In this document: piece by piece, positions 19,673 through 31,387 of the stretch
Position numbering within the stretch: position 1 is the stretch's first letter
Layout: each line of letters opens with the position of its first letter
Source of the DNA: Maribacter sp.
Lineage (GTDB): Bacteria; Bacteroidota; Bacteroidia; Flavobacteriales; Flavobacteriaceae
Length of the DNA: 64,000 nucleotides
Assembly: GCF_016744255.1 (NCBI RefSeq)
Contig: NZ_JADGES010000003.1
Location: forward strand, 1-64,000
Reading direction: 5' to 3'
Made by a program: the position numbers and the translations under genes
Notes under the pieces: model-generated
Told to the model about the DNA's origin: nothing
The model's input: only the letters and a program-made list of their open reading frames with translations
Databases searched by the model: none

Positions 19673-19927
19673 ATTATTATATTTTAAAATTTCAATTTTT
19701 TAACACCTCAAAAGTACTGAATTCTCTTCAAAAAAATATGATGAAAATCAGCAAAATTGTACTATTTATAGAATAGAAAACACCGATGAAATACCACTTA
19801 TATAAAAAACAAATGTAATTCAACGAAGAAATCGGAATTATTGTGCAATACGTCGAATTTTAGCAATACCAAACTCTTGTTTTACGTTAAAAAAGTATTG
19901 AACCCCCAAATCTCAAAAACCTACACA

Positions 19928-20308
19928 ATGAAAAAAGTTTTTTCATTCCTAACAATTTTAGCTATCATTCTAGTGAGCAATTGCTCCAGAATTGAAGAGA
20001 ACAACGACCCCGTAATTGGTGTTTGGTCTAATGCAAATACCGATACTAATAGCACAACACAAAAGTTGACCACAAATAAGCAAGAATGGATTTTTAATGA
20101 TGCTTACTTGGGAAGGTACCACGATTTACAAAATGGTAAAGTTATCATGAAAACAGATTTTAGATGGAGTCAAAAAAATGGCGTGTACACTATCACCTAT
20201 CCTGGCTTACCAGATAAACCAAACGACACAGTAGTTATTGTAGACAACTCACCAGATAGTATCCTTCTAGAAGACCCTACAGGCAACTTAATTGCCTTAA
20301 GAGAATAA
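19928..20308 (+). CDS. Small uncharacterised lipoprotein
   Basis: I start at the ATG at 19928 (MKKVFSFLTILAIILVSNC), because it gives a clean lipoprotein signal with Cys19. The longer open frame only adds an improbable leader. The mature part is about 107 residues: DPVIGVWSN, then a Trp/Tyr-containing region (QEWIFND, DFRWSQKNGVYTITYPG) resembling small lipocalin-like 'DPVIGVW' lipoproteins of Flavobacteriaceae. No catalytic motif is visible. A strong hairpin terminator follows. Confidence 0.75.
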   Translation: MKKVFSFLTILAIILVSNCSRIEENNDPVIGVWSNANTDTNSTTQKLTTNKQEWIFNDAYLGRYHDLQNGKVIMKTDFRWSQKNGVYTITYPGLPDKPNDTVVIVDNSPDSILLEDPTGNLIALRE

Positions 20309-20324
20309 TAAAATAAAAAAAACT

Positions 20325-20367
20325 AAACCCCGCTTCTTTAGTTAAAAAAGCGGGGTTTAATTTTTTT
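20325..20367. terminator. Bidirectional terminator between convergent genes
   Basis: Stem AAACCCCGCTT (20325-20335) with AAGCGGGGTTT (20348-20358), T-run on the plus side and A-run on the other. It serves the lipoprotein gene (plus) and the DUF6588-like gene (minus). Confidence 0.9.
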
Positions 20368-21376
20368 ATCTAAATCCAAAATTAACTCCAAAAGACAAAC
20401 TATTAAATTCTGCTAAAGTATAATCTGCATGTAATCTAAAAAATCCTAGTTTTAACTTTGCTCCTACATTACCCGTTACTCCACTTATTTTATTATTCAA
20501 AGAAAATGGATCTGTATACGTTATAGGTAATGGTGTTGCAGAAACTTCATACGTACCTAAAACATCGATTTCCGATGTTCCTGTCACATAACCAATCCCT
20601 CCATAAAAATTAATTATAGGTAATTTAGTAGATACCACGGCCTGAAACACCCAAGTATTCATTACTAAATCTAAACTTTGGTTGGCTCCTGAAATTGCGT
20701 TAGTACTTTCCAAATTATACGTACCATCTAAATGCGTATACCCTATTACACCCGATATAGCAACAGGAAGAATCTTATCTGCTGGCAAATGCTTAGTAAA
20801 CTCATGTTGTAGCCCCACTCCATAAAAACCAACTTTTGATCCGTCTGCATCAATTTTAGGCAAAAACCTAGCCTTAAGCTCTGTTCCTTTTATTAACCCT
20901 ACACTAGCTTGAATAAAAGCGGAAGGAATAAAATTAATATTTTCCGATGCTAACCCAGATGGCAACTCTATAGTCTCGTTTACATTATTACCATTAACAG
21001 TAGCCGATATTACAATATTTTGACCTTCTATATCTCCGAGAGCAGTAGACACCAAATTGGAAGTACTGCCATCTTGAAATTGGATATTTTCATAATCCGC
21101 CGTATTTAATACAAATGCTTTTTTGTCATCGTTATTTTTAAAGGATGCCATATTACCAATAATAGAAATCTCGAAACCACCTAAAGGTTTTGCTTTTCCA
21201 GAATTATACCAACCATTAGACATACTAGACATTAACCCTTCTGAAACAGGGGTCATATATGCCGTAGTAAATTTTTCAGCGTCATTTAATCCTGCTGCCA
21301 ACAAATCGTTGATGTTAGATTGCGCCACTGCCTGTAAACTACAGACCAACACTAATAAGGAAAATATTTTTTTCAT
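20366..21376 (-). CDS. DUF6588-like exported protein, probable outer-membrane barrel
   Basis: The 336-residue protein has a signal peptide ending AVAQ. It continues NINDLLAAGLNDAEKFTTAY, a start shared by a Bacteroidota family that I recall as DUF6588. The second half has alternating aromatic/Gly strands and ends LSFGVNFGFR, in keeping with a beta barrel. No substrate can be inferred. It is transcribed alone on the minus strand between the terminators at 20325 and 21401. Confidence 0.75.
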   Translation of the reverse strand: MKKIFSLLVLVCSLQAVAQSNINDLLAAGLNDAEKFTTAYMTPVSEGLMSSMSNGWYNSGKAKPLGGFEISIIGNMASFKNNDDKKAFVLNTADYENIQFQDGSTSNLVSTALGDIEGQNIVISATVNGNNVNETIELPSGLASENINFIPSAFIQASVGLIKGTELKARFLPKIDADGSKVGFYGVGLQHEFTKHLPADKILPVAISGVIGYTHLDGTYNLESTNAISGANQSLDLVMNTWVFQAVVSTKLPIINFYGGIGYVTGTSEIDVLGTYEVSATPLPITYTDPFSLNNKISGVTGNVGAKLKLGFFRLHADYTLAEFNSLSFGVNFGFR

Positions 21377-21400
21377 GATTAAAATTTTTCCTAAAACTAA

Positions 21401-21429
21401 AAAAATCGCCCTTTAGGGGCGATTTTTTG
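21401..21429 (-). terminator. Terminator of gyrB
   Basis: Stem AATCGCC/GGGCGATT (21405-21425) with a short CTTTAG loop. On the minus strand it is followed by a T-run. It separates gyrB from the next gene. Confidence 0.88.
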
Positions 21430-21447
21430 TTGTGTAACTAGCTTTTC

Positions 21448-23793
<2,346 letters not shown>

Positions 23794-25458
23794 TTAATAT
23801 GCATCTTCATGGACATGAGCTACTGCTCTTCCTGAAGGGTCATTCATATTTTTAAATGCTTCATCCCATTCTAATGCAATTTTTGTACTACATGCTACAG
23901 ATGCTTCTTGAGGCACACATAATGCCGCTGCATCTGAAGGAAAATGTTGTTCAAAAATAGAACGGTAATAAAACTCTTCTTTTGATGTTGGTGTTTGTAA
24001 CGGATATCTAAACTTTGCATTTTCTAATTGCTCGTCCGTAACTTCTGTATCCACTACTTCTTTTAAAGTATCTATCCAGCTATATCCTACTCCATCTGAA
24101 AATTGTTCTTTTTGTCTCCAAGCTACACTTTCTGGAATCATATCCTCAAAAGCCTTACGAACAACCCATTTTTCCATACGCTCCCCATTAATCATTTTAT
24201 CTTGTGGGTTAATACGCATTGCTACATCTATAAATTCTTTATCTAAAAAAGGAACACGACCTTCTATTCCCCAAGCCGCTAACGATTTGTTTGCACGCAA
24301 ACAATCGTACATATGAAGCTTGCTTAATTTACGAACAGTTTCTTCATGAAATTCCTCTGCATTTGGTGCTTTATGGAAGTATAAATACCCTCCAAAAAGT
24401 TCGTCTGCCCCTTCTCCTGACAATACCATTTTTATCCCCATAGACTTAATAACTCTCGCCATTAAATACATAGGAGTTGATGCTCTAATAGTAGTAACAT
24501 CATACGTTTCTAAGTTATACACTACATCTTTAATAGCATCTAACCCTTCTTGAATTGTAAATTTTATTTCATGGTGTATCGTATCTATATGATCTGCCAC
24601 TTTACGTGCTGCGGCTAAATCTGGAGAACCTTCTAATCCCACTGAAAAAGAATGTAATTGAGGCCACCATGCATCTGTAGTATCCCCGGATTCTATCCTT
24701 TTTTGTGCATATTTTTTAGCAATCGCAGAAGTTACTGATGAATCTAAACCTCCAGATAAAAGAACTCCATAAGGCACATCTGACATTAACTGTCTATGAA
24801 CAGCTGCCTCTAAAGCTTCCTTTATTTCTTGTATACTTGTTTCGTTTTCCTTAACAGCATCATACTCCATCCAATCTCTAGAATACCACCTTTTAAGCTC
24901 TCCATCTTTACTTTCTAAATAATGTCCAGGAGGAAACAATTCAATTTTTGTACAAACACCTTCTAAAGCTTTTAATTCGGATGCCACATAAAAAGTTCCA
25001 TTTTGGTCCCATCCCATATATAAAGGTATAATACCCATATGGTCTCTAGCTATAAAATAGGAGTCGTCCTCAGAATTATATATTGCAAAACCAAAAATGC
25101 CATTCATTTCATCTAAAAAATCAGCTCCTTTTTCTTGGTACAATGCCAATATCACTTCACAATCCGATTCTGTTGCAAAATTATATTTTCCTTTAAATTG
25201 CTCCCTTAACTCTCTATGATTATAAATTTCACCATTAGCAGCTAACACCAATTTTTTATCTTCACTAAATAAAGGTTGCTTTCCGGAGGCTGGATCTACA
25301 ATAGCTAATCTCTCATGAGCTAAAATAGCTTTATCATTTGCATATATTCCACTCCAATCCGGTCCTCTATGTCTAATTTTCTTAGACATCTCTAATAACT
25401 GAGGTCTTAACGCCTCTGTGCTCTCCTTTACATCAAATGCACATACAATTCCACACAT
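23794..25458 (-). CDS. asnB: Asparagine synthase B (glutamine-hydrolysing)
   Basis: The 554-residue enzyme makes Asn from Asp, Gln and ATP. The N-terminus MCGIVCAFD gives the catalytic Cys2 of the class II glutamine amidotransferase domain, followed by IRHRGPDWSG and NGEIYNHRELRE. The synthetase domain has the PP-loop LLSGGLDSSVTSAI and VLSGEGADELFGGYLYF, and later RVPFLDKEFIDVAM. Length matches E. coli AsnB. It is alone on the minus strand with its own terminator. Confidence 0.96.
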   Translation of the reverse strand: MCGIVCAFDVKESTEALRPQLLEMSKKIRHRGPDWSGIYANDKAILAHERLAIVDPASGKQPLFSEDKKLVLAANGEIYNHRELREQFKGKYNFATESDCEVILALYQEKGADFLDEMNGIFGFAIYNSEDDSYFIARDHMGIIPLYMGWDQNGTFYVASELKALEGVCTKIELFPPGHYLESKDGELKRWYSRDWMEYDAVKENETSIQEIKEALEAAVHRQLMSDVPYGVLLSGGLDSSVTSAIAKKYAQKRIESGDTTDAWWPQLHSFSVGLEGSPDLAAARKVADHIDTIHHEIKFTIQEGLDAIKDVVYNLETYDVTTIRASTPMYLMARVIKSMGIKMVLSGEGADELFGGYLYFHKAPNAEEFHEETVRKLSKLHMYDCLRANKSLAAWGIEGRVPFLDKEFIDVAMRINPQDKMINGERMEKWVVRKAFEDMIPESVAWRQKEQFSDGVGYSWIDTLKEVVDTEVTDEQLENAKFRYPLQTPTSKEEFYYRSIFEQHFPSDAAALCVPQEASVACSTKIALEWDEAFKNMNDPSGRAVAHVHEDAY

Positions 25459-25703
25459 ATCATTATAATTATATCAATTCTTAAACAAAGATGCATATTA
25501 TCTTTCAATTACAAAACACAAAACATTAATTTGGTTACAAATAGAAACTTTTTTTAATACAAATGTAACAATTAAGCATAAAAAATAAAATTAAACCTCC
25601 TTGCAAACTACGTTTTGTAAGTTGCTGAAATTTTAACGACTTTTTATCAAAATTAAAGTGAAGAACTCACTAGATTTGATTCTTATATAAAACAATCACT
25701 ATT

Positions 25704-26243
25704 ATGAAAAACTTTCTTGTACTTGCAACTATGGCATTCGCTTTGGTATTTTCCTCCCAAGTTAACGCTCAAAAATTCAATGGCTTAGACAAAAGTCCAA
25801 TGGATATGGCTACTTACCCTAGTAGTTATAAAATATCTGAAAAAGTAGTCCGTGTAACCTACAGCAGACCGCAATTAAAAGGTCGTTCTGTTGCACAGCT
25901 TGCTCCTTCTAATGAGGTATGGCGCACAGGAGCTAATGAAGCTTCTGAAATTATTTTTTATAAAGAAGTAAAACTAGCAGGAGAAACTATTCAACCAGGA
26001 ACTTATTCTTTATTTTCTATTCCAGGAGAAAAAGAGTGGACTATAATACTTAATTCCAAATTGAACCAATGGGGCGCATACACTTACGATAAGGATAGCG
26101 ATGTAGCACGTATAAAAGTTACGCCTAATAATGACAAAGAATCCTTAGAGGCTTTTTCTATTAGCTTTAATAAGGTAGATGAAGAAGTTCATTTAGTTAT
26201 GGGATGGGGAAAAACAAGGGTTTCCGTTCCTATTACCCTTTAG
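25704..26243 (+). CDS. DUF2911 family exported protein
   Basis: The 179-residue protein has a signal peptide ending VNAQ. The DUF2911 pattern follows: LDKSPMDMATYP, RVTYSRPQLKGRSV, VWRTGANEASEI, PGTYSLFSIPGEKEWTIILN and HLVMGWGKTRVSVPI. The family is common and abundant in Bacteroidota but no activity is established. A -7-like element TAGATTTG lies at 25671-25678. No -33 partner was found. A hairpin terminator follows at 26263. Confidence 0.9.
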   Translation: MKNFLVLATMAFALVFSSQVNAQKFNGLDKSPMDMATYPSSYKISEKVVRVTYSRPQLKGRSVAQLAPSNEVWRTGANEASEIIFYKEVKLAGETIQPGTYSLFSIPGEKEWTIILNSKLNQWGAYTYDKDSDVARIKVTPNNDKESLEAFSISFNKVDEEVHLVMGWGKTRVSVPITL

Positions 26244-26262
26244 TTATAATTAAAACATTTAT

Positions 26263-26291
26263 AAAAAACCATGGCTACACCATGGTTTTTT
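26263..26291 (+). terminator. Terminator of the DUF2911 gene
   Basis: A perfect 12-bp stem AAAAAACCATGG / CCATGGTTTTTT around a CTACA loop, 20 bp after the stop codon. Confidence 0.9.
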
Positions 26292-26422
26292 ATATTTTCA
26301 GGCTTATCCATAATCCCTTCACCATCCTTATTATTGTACTTGCTTAAGATTTTCTTTTTAAAAGAAGTTATAGGCTTAACATTTGTTGGTTTTACCTAGT
26401 TTTGCATTTTTAAAAAAACACT

Positions 26423-28060
26423 ATGATTTCAGTAGATAATATAGCAGTAGAATTCAGTGGCGATACTTTGTTTAGCGATGTTTCTTTTGTCATAAACGAA
26501 CAAGACAAAATTGCCCTTATGGGTAAAAATGGAGCTGGCAAATCTACTCTAATGAAAATTATTGCTGGAATTCAAAACCCTACTCGAGGAAATATTCGAT
26601 GCCCTAAAGATGCCGTTATTGCTTATTTACCTCAACATTTACTTACAGAAGACAATTGCACCGTCTTTGAAGAAGCATCCAAAGCATTTAGCCATATTTT
26701 TACGATGCGTGATGAAATTGAGGAAATAAACACTGCGTTAGAAACGCGCACAGATTATGAATCTGAAGAGTACATGAAACTCATTCAAAAAGTATCCGAT
26801 TTAGGAGAAGAGTATTATGCTCTAGAAGACATAAATTACGCCGCTGAAGTAGAAATAGCTTTAGGTGGCTTAGGATTTAAACGAGATGATTTCCATAGAC
26901 CAACAAGTGAATTTAGTGGTGGCTGGCGAATGCGTATTGAACTGGTTAAAATATTATTACAAAAACCAGATTTAATTTTATTAGATGAACCTACCAACCA
27001 TGTAGATATTGAATCTGTTTTATGGTTAGAAGATTTTTTAATCAACAAAGCTAAAGCAGTTCTAGTAATATCGCATGATCGTGCTTTTATTGATAATATA
27101 ACCAACCGTACCGTAGAAGTAACTATGGGGCGTATCTATGACTACAAAGCAAAGTATACACATTATCTACAACTACGAGAAGACCGTAGAAGCCACCAAA
27201 TAAAAGCATTCCAAGAACAGCAAAGGTTTATTGCCGATAACCAAGCTTTTATAGATCGTTTTAAAGGCACTTACTCCAAAACAAATCAGGTTTCTTCTAG
27301 AGAAAAAATGCTAGAAAAGCTAAAAATTATAGAGATAGACGAAGTAGACAATAGCTCATTGCGCTTGCGCTTTCCTCCTGCTCCTCGTTCTGGAGATTAC
27401 CCAGTAACTGCAATAGAACTTTCTAAAAGCTATGACGAACATGTAGTTTTTAAAAATGCGAACCTTAGTATTGCCAGAGGAGAAAAAGTTTCTTTTGTTG
27501 GAAGAAACGGGGAAGGAAAATCTACGATGATTAAAGCTATTATGGGCCAAATAGATTTTGAAGGTACGTGTACTTTAGGACATAATGCCAAAGTGGGGTA
27601 CTTTGCCCAAAACCAGGCTTCTTTATTAGATCCTGAACTAACGGTTTTCCAAACTGTAGACGAAGTTGCTAAAGGAGACATAAGAACCCAAGTAAAAAAT
27701 GTTTTAGGAAGGTTTATGTTTAGCGGAGATGTCATTGACAAAAAAGTAGCAGTCTTATCTGGTGGAGAAAAAACAAGATTAGCAATGGTTAAACTTTTAC
27801 TAGACCCAGTAAATGTTTTAATACTAGATGAGCCTACTAACCATTTAGATTTAAAATCTAAAGACGTTTTAAAAGAAGCTCTTATAGAATTTGATGGTAC
27901 TTTAATTTTAGTATCTCACGATCGAGATTTTCTACAAGGACTATCCAAAAAAGTATTCGAGTTTAAAGAAAAACGAGTGATTGAACATTTTGAAACTATT
28001 GATGCTTTCCTAATACGGAATAGAATAGAAAGTCTTAAAGAAATGGATTTAAAAGGCTAA
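26423..28060 (+). CDS. ABC-F family ATP-binding protein
   Basis: The 545-residue soluble protein has two complete ABC domains and no membrane span. The first has GKNGAGKST, EFSGGWRMRIELV and LLDEPTNHVD. A charged linker follows (about 240-310, RSHQIKAFQEQQRFI). The second has GRNGEGKST, LSGGEKTRLAMV and LILDEPTNHLD. ABC-F proteins act on the ribosome (EttA/Uup/YbiT types). The linker and lack of a long C-terminal coiled coil look closest to the YbiT-like group. A TAGTTTTG -7-like element lies at 26397-26404. Confidence 0.92.
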   Translation: MISVDNIAVEFSGDTLFSDVSFVINEQDKIALMGKNGAGKSTLMKIIAGIQNPTRGNIRCPKDAVIAYLPQHLLTEDNCTVFEEASKAFSHIFTMRDEIEEINTALETRTDYESEEYMKLIQKVSDLGEEYYALEDINYAAEVEIALGGLGFKRDDFHRPTSEFSGGWRMRIELVKILLQKPDLILLDEPTNHVDIESVLWLEDFLINKAKAVLVISHDRAFIDNITNRTVEVTMGRIYDYKAKYTHYLQLREDRRSHQIKAFQEQQRFIADNQAFIDRFKGTYSKTNQVSSREKMLEKLKIIEIDEVDNSSLRLRFPPAPRSGDYPVTAIELSKSYDEHVVFKNANLSIARGEKVSFVGRNGEGKSTMIKAIMGQIDFEGTCTLGHNAKVGYFAQNQASLLDPELTVFQTVDEVAKGDIRTQVKNVLGRFMFSGDVIDKKVAVLSGGEKTRLAMVKLLLDPVNVLILDEPTNHLDLKSKDVLKEALIEFDGTLILVSHDRDFLQGLSKKVFEFKEKRVIEHFETIDAFLIRNRIESLKEMDLKG

Positions 28061-28087
28061 CAGACAAACCCTTTTATCCTTTGGTTA

Positions 28088-28324
28088 TTACAAATTCCAC
28101 TCTTCTATTTTTAGAATTTTCTTTGTTTGTTGCATTTTCTTCTCTGTAGCCCTAAACTGAGTATGTACTAAAACCCAATCTCTAGTATCCTTATAAAAAT
28201 TACTGTAACCAATTTCTAAATATGTCTTAGAATCAAGATTTAACTTAGACAAGTGCATTTTAGAAATGCTCTTTCTTAAATAGGAACCTGTATTGGTGTG
28301 ACCCAAAAAGAAACATCTTATCAA
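28088..28324 (-). CDS. Small hypothetical protein (doubtful)
   Basis: This 78-residue frame begins 6 bp after the stop of the OmpA-like gene on the same strand. It contains YLEIGYSNFYKDTRDWVLVHTQFRA and a basic tail ending KILKIEEWNL. No signal peptide or known motif is visible. It may be a real small gene or the remnant of a larger one. Nothing in the opposite strand explains it. Confidence 0.35.
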   Translation of the reverse strand: MIRCFFLGHTNTGSYLRKSISKMHLSKLNLDSKTYLEIGYSNFYKDTRDWVLVHTQFRATEKKMQQTKKILKIEEWNL

Positions 28325-28330
28325 AAAAAA

Positions 28331-29464
28331 TTAATTGTCCTCCTCGAACCTAGTTTCGGCGAAGGAACCTCTATTGGCACTTGGAGCAAATCTTCTTTTA
28401 GACAAAACAAACTCTGCTCGCCTATTTTTTCGTTTATCTTCTGGCGTTAAATTATCTACCGCAGGTTTTTCATCTCCATGACCATACCATTGTATACGTT
28501 TTTCTTTTACGCCTAATTTTATTAAGTAATTTGCAACACTCTTTGCTCTATTTACAGAAAGACTTTTATTATAAGATTTAGCTCCTTGATTATCCGTATG
28601 TGCATGAATTGCAATAAATAGTTCTGGATTTTTTTTAAGCTGATTATACAACACTTTTAAATCGAACTTAGATTTATTATTCAATTTATATTCATCTATC
28701 GGAAACAAAACATTTTTTAAAGCATAGACTTTATCTACTTCTAAATTATCATAAAAATCACTTTCTATTGACATAACAGAGACCATATCTAGATAATAAT
28801 AAGATGCCGATTTTGTCCCTTTTGTCTTTTCTGTCTTGGTATTAGAATTATCTTTAAAATTACCAATGGTTATAAAGTTTTCTTTCCCCTTAGCTATAAT
28901 TTCAACATAGACTTTCATCCACCCTTTCTTGTCTATATAAAACTTAGGATTATATGCTTTTTTATAACTGTAATTTTTTAAAGATTTTCCATTAATAAAA
29001 CTTTCACCTCCTATTACTTTAGTACTTTGCACATCTATACGCTTCTCTGAAAGTAATATTCCTAACTCTTGAATAGCTAATATTGATTTTTCGGAAAGAC
29101 TTAAATAAAAGGTAACACCATAGCGTTTATTTTTTTTAAGTGTTTGGTTTAATTCTCCTTGTAAGTACTCCCGATAATTATTAGGAGCCAATAAATACAT
29201 TCCCGCATAGCCCTTTCCAAAAGCCGCAGTCTGGGTTCCGTTAAAATTCTCGGGGACACCCATTTTAGAACTACATTCATTAAAATAATCTGATGTTCCT
29301 TCTGTGGCTCTACTCCAACTCCGAACATCTGTAGTTACATTCCCCAATTCTTTTGGGCAATCTTCAAAATTTTCGAAACTAGGGTTTTTTACCAAATTTT
29401 GACTCTGAATACAATTTGCATGAAACAGAATTAAAACTAAAAAAGAGAACTTAAATAAACGCAT
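28331..29464 (-). CDS. OmpA-family outer-membrane protein
   Basis: The 377-residue protein has a signal peptide ending CIQSQ. A jelly-roll-like N-terminal domain follows (NLVKNPSFENFEDCP, then Tyr/Gly-rich strands). The C-terminal OmpA peptidoglycan-binding domain (about 255-360) reads LFIAIHAHTDNQGAKSYNKS, LSVNRAKSVANYL and IQWYGHGDEKPAVDN...NRRAEFVL. The C-terminal domain should bind the peptide of peptidoglycan. The N-terminal domain resembles those of T9SS-associated OmpA proteins. The role of the N-terminal domain is not known. Confidence 0.9.
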   Translation of the reverse strand: MRLFKFSFLVLILFHANCIQSQNLVKNPSFENFEDCPKELGNVTTDVRSWSRATEGTSDYFNECSSKMGVPENFNGTQTAAFGKGYAGMYLLAPNNYREYLQGELNQTLKKNKRYGVTFYLSLSEKSILAIQELGILLSEKRIDVQSTKVIGGESFINGKSLKNYSYKKAYNPKFYIDKKGWMKVYVEIIAKGKENFITIGNFKDNSNTKTEKTKGTKSASYYYLDMVSVMSIESDFYDNLEVDKVYALKNVLFPIDEYKLNNKSKFDLKVLYNQLKKNPELFIAIHAHTDNQGAKSYNKSLSVNRAKSVANYLIKLGVKEKRIQWYGHGDEKPAVDNLTPEDKRKNRRAEFVLSKRRFAPSANRGSFAETRFEEDN

Positions 29465-29590
29465 ATAGGGGAATTTAATATATTTTAATGTAAGTATTAA
29501 CTTACAATATTATATATTCCTAACGACAACTACAATAAAAAAGTATAACTCTTTATCAATAATACGACAAACCTTCTATTACAAATAAAT

Positions 29591-31345
29591 CTAAAAATTA
29601 AATTTATACGTAGCTCCTCCTAAAATTTGAATTCCTTGCACTGGGTAATTAGCCCAACGTTGGTAATCTGTATTTGCGATATTCGCTGCCTTTAAAAAGA
29701 AAGACCATTGTTTGGTATAGCGATATCCTACATGAGCATTGGCATCTAAATAACTATCCAAATCTATAATGGTTGCTGGATAATCTGCTGGTAATACATT
29801 TTGCACTACAGTTGTAGAAAAATCTTGACGCTTTCCTACATAAAACAAATTAGCACCCATAAACCATTTTTTACCAATTTGATAATCCATAAATACAGAG
29901 GCTTTGGTTGTTGGTAAATTCCAAGCAGAGTTCCCTGTTTCTGTACTATAATCCAAAAATTCAGCATTTACTCCAAGCGTAAAATTTCTATTTACATCTA
30001 CATTTAATTCCGCAAAGAAACCTAGTGTTTTTATATCATCATAAAAGACTTCAAAAGAATTTCCGTAAAAATATCCTTTCTCATCATCCCTAAAATTATT
30101 TATAGGATTTAGCTTATACAAAGGTTTTTTATTTTCCGCCGAGTAAAAGGCTTTTATATTATAACTAAGATTAGGCAATAGTTGTCCTTTTAATCCTCCA
30201 TACGCATTATACTGTTTATCTGTTGGGGCAATTTCCAAAGTTGGTGACACAAAGGAGTTTTCTTCCACAAAATCATAATATGAGTTCTGCTTTAGCTCCC
30301 CTACTATTCCTCCATATGCAATTACGGTTTCATCTATCAATCTATAGGAGGCTGTAACTGCCGGGTATATATAAAAGTTAGTATCGCTATTTTCGGTATC
30401 TACACCGTATACCAAATTAACCCCTAAACGCAGCGACAAATCATCTCGCAACATAGTTAAACTAGGGTTTATACCCACTTGAATATTCCTATAGGTACTA
30501 CCTGCTAAGTTTGCAGTATTATTAATATCATCGTTTTTAAATTTTCCATTAACATAATCAATATTAGCATTGACATCTAAAGTTTCGTCATTTACAGGAA
30601 ACTGTGCCGTGGCATTAAAAACCACTCTATTTTCTCCAGATTTAACAGCATCCCAAAATCTTCTATACTTTAAATCTGCCTTTTTAAAAATTGCATCCTC
30701 TACGTTGATATGTGCCGCAGCTTCACCCATATAATAATTTTGATGCGCATCAATCCCATCAATAACATCTACATCTGTAATACTAGAAGGCAAGCCGTAC
30801 CAATTATATAATTGATGTTGCAAGGCTACATCTGCACCCCAATCCATATCTCTATCTCTTTTAGAATATGAAGCATCTAATTTAGAATCCGAAAAAATAT
30901 TATCTAAAACCACCCCATCTAAATCTCCTCTAGAAGAATTATGATTTAATCCCAAATCTAATCTTTCATCTCTATTTAAAGCCCTACTGGTATAAAATTC
31001 GGCAGTAGTATTTCCATAATTACCAATACCTGCAGAAGCATACGAATTAAATAATTCTGGTGGCGGCAACTTACTAACAGTGGATGCCTTTCCTTTTGCT
31101 GGAGTAAATGTAGATGCAACTGGCACAGAAAAAATACTATATTCTATTGGCTTTTTTTGAAGCGCAATAGAGTCGTTCATTATAGGGGATGATTTTATTT
31201 TAAAAGCATCTGACACTGTCGGGGAATACGCCTTAGTAACAGTTACTGTTTCCGTACCTAAATCGTCCTCTTCTGTTTCTTGTGCCACTCCTAACTGAAT
31301 ACAGCTTAAAATTGCTATAAAAGTTACTTTAATATACTTATTCAT
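29591..31345 (-). CDS. TonB-receptor-like outer-membrane barrel without a plug domain
   Basis: I use the ATG at 31343-31345 (MNKYIKVTFIAILSCIQLGVAQ), which gives a normal signal peptide. A short motif ETVTVTKAYSPTVSDAFKIK resembles the start of a TonB receptor plug. Instead of about 120 plug residues, barrel strands begin near residue 90, and the end is a barrel-like GATYKFNF. It lies 42 bp downstream of the large TPR gene in the same direction, a pairing that I recall as conserved in Flavobacteriaceae. Substrate and energy coupling are unknown. Confidence 0.8.
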   Translation of the reverse strand: MNKYIKVTFIAILSCIQLGVAQETEEDDLGTETVTVTKAYSPTVSDAFKIKSSPIMNDSIALQKKPIEYSIFSVPVASTFTPAKGKASTVSKLPPPELFNSYASAGIGNYGNTTAEFYTSRALNRDERLDLGLNHNSSRGDLDGVVLDNIFSDSKLDASYSKRDRDMDWGADVALQHQLYNWYGLPSSITDVDVIDGIDAHQNYYMGEAAAHINVEDAIFKKADLKYRRFWDAVKSGENRVVFNATAQFPVNDETLDVNANIDYVNGKFKNDDINNTANLAGSTYRNIQVGINPSLTMLRDDLSLRLGVNLVYGVDTENSDTNFYIYPAVTASYRLIDETVIAYGGIVGELKQNSYYDFVEENSFVSPTLEIAPTDKQYNAYGGLKGQLLPNLSYNIKAFYSAENKKPLYKLNPINNFRDDEKGYFYGNSFEVFYDDIKTLGFFAELNVDVNRNFTLGVNAEFLDYSTETGNSAWNLPTTKASVFMDYQIGKKWFMGANLFYVGKRQDFSTTVVQNVLPADYPATIIDLDSYLDANAHVGYRYTKQWSFFLKAANIANTDYQRWANYPVQGIQILGGATYKFNF

Positions 31346-31387
31346 ATAATGTTCTTTTGTTCCGAAAAATCGGTTATACAAATTATT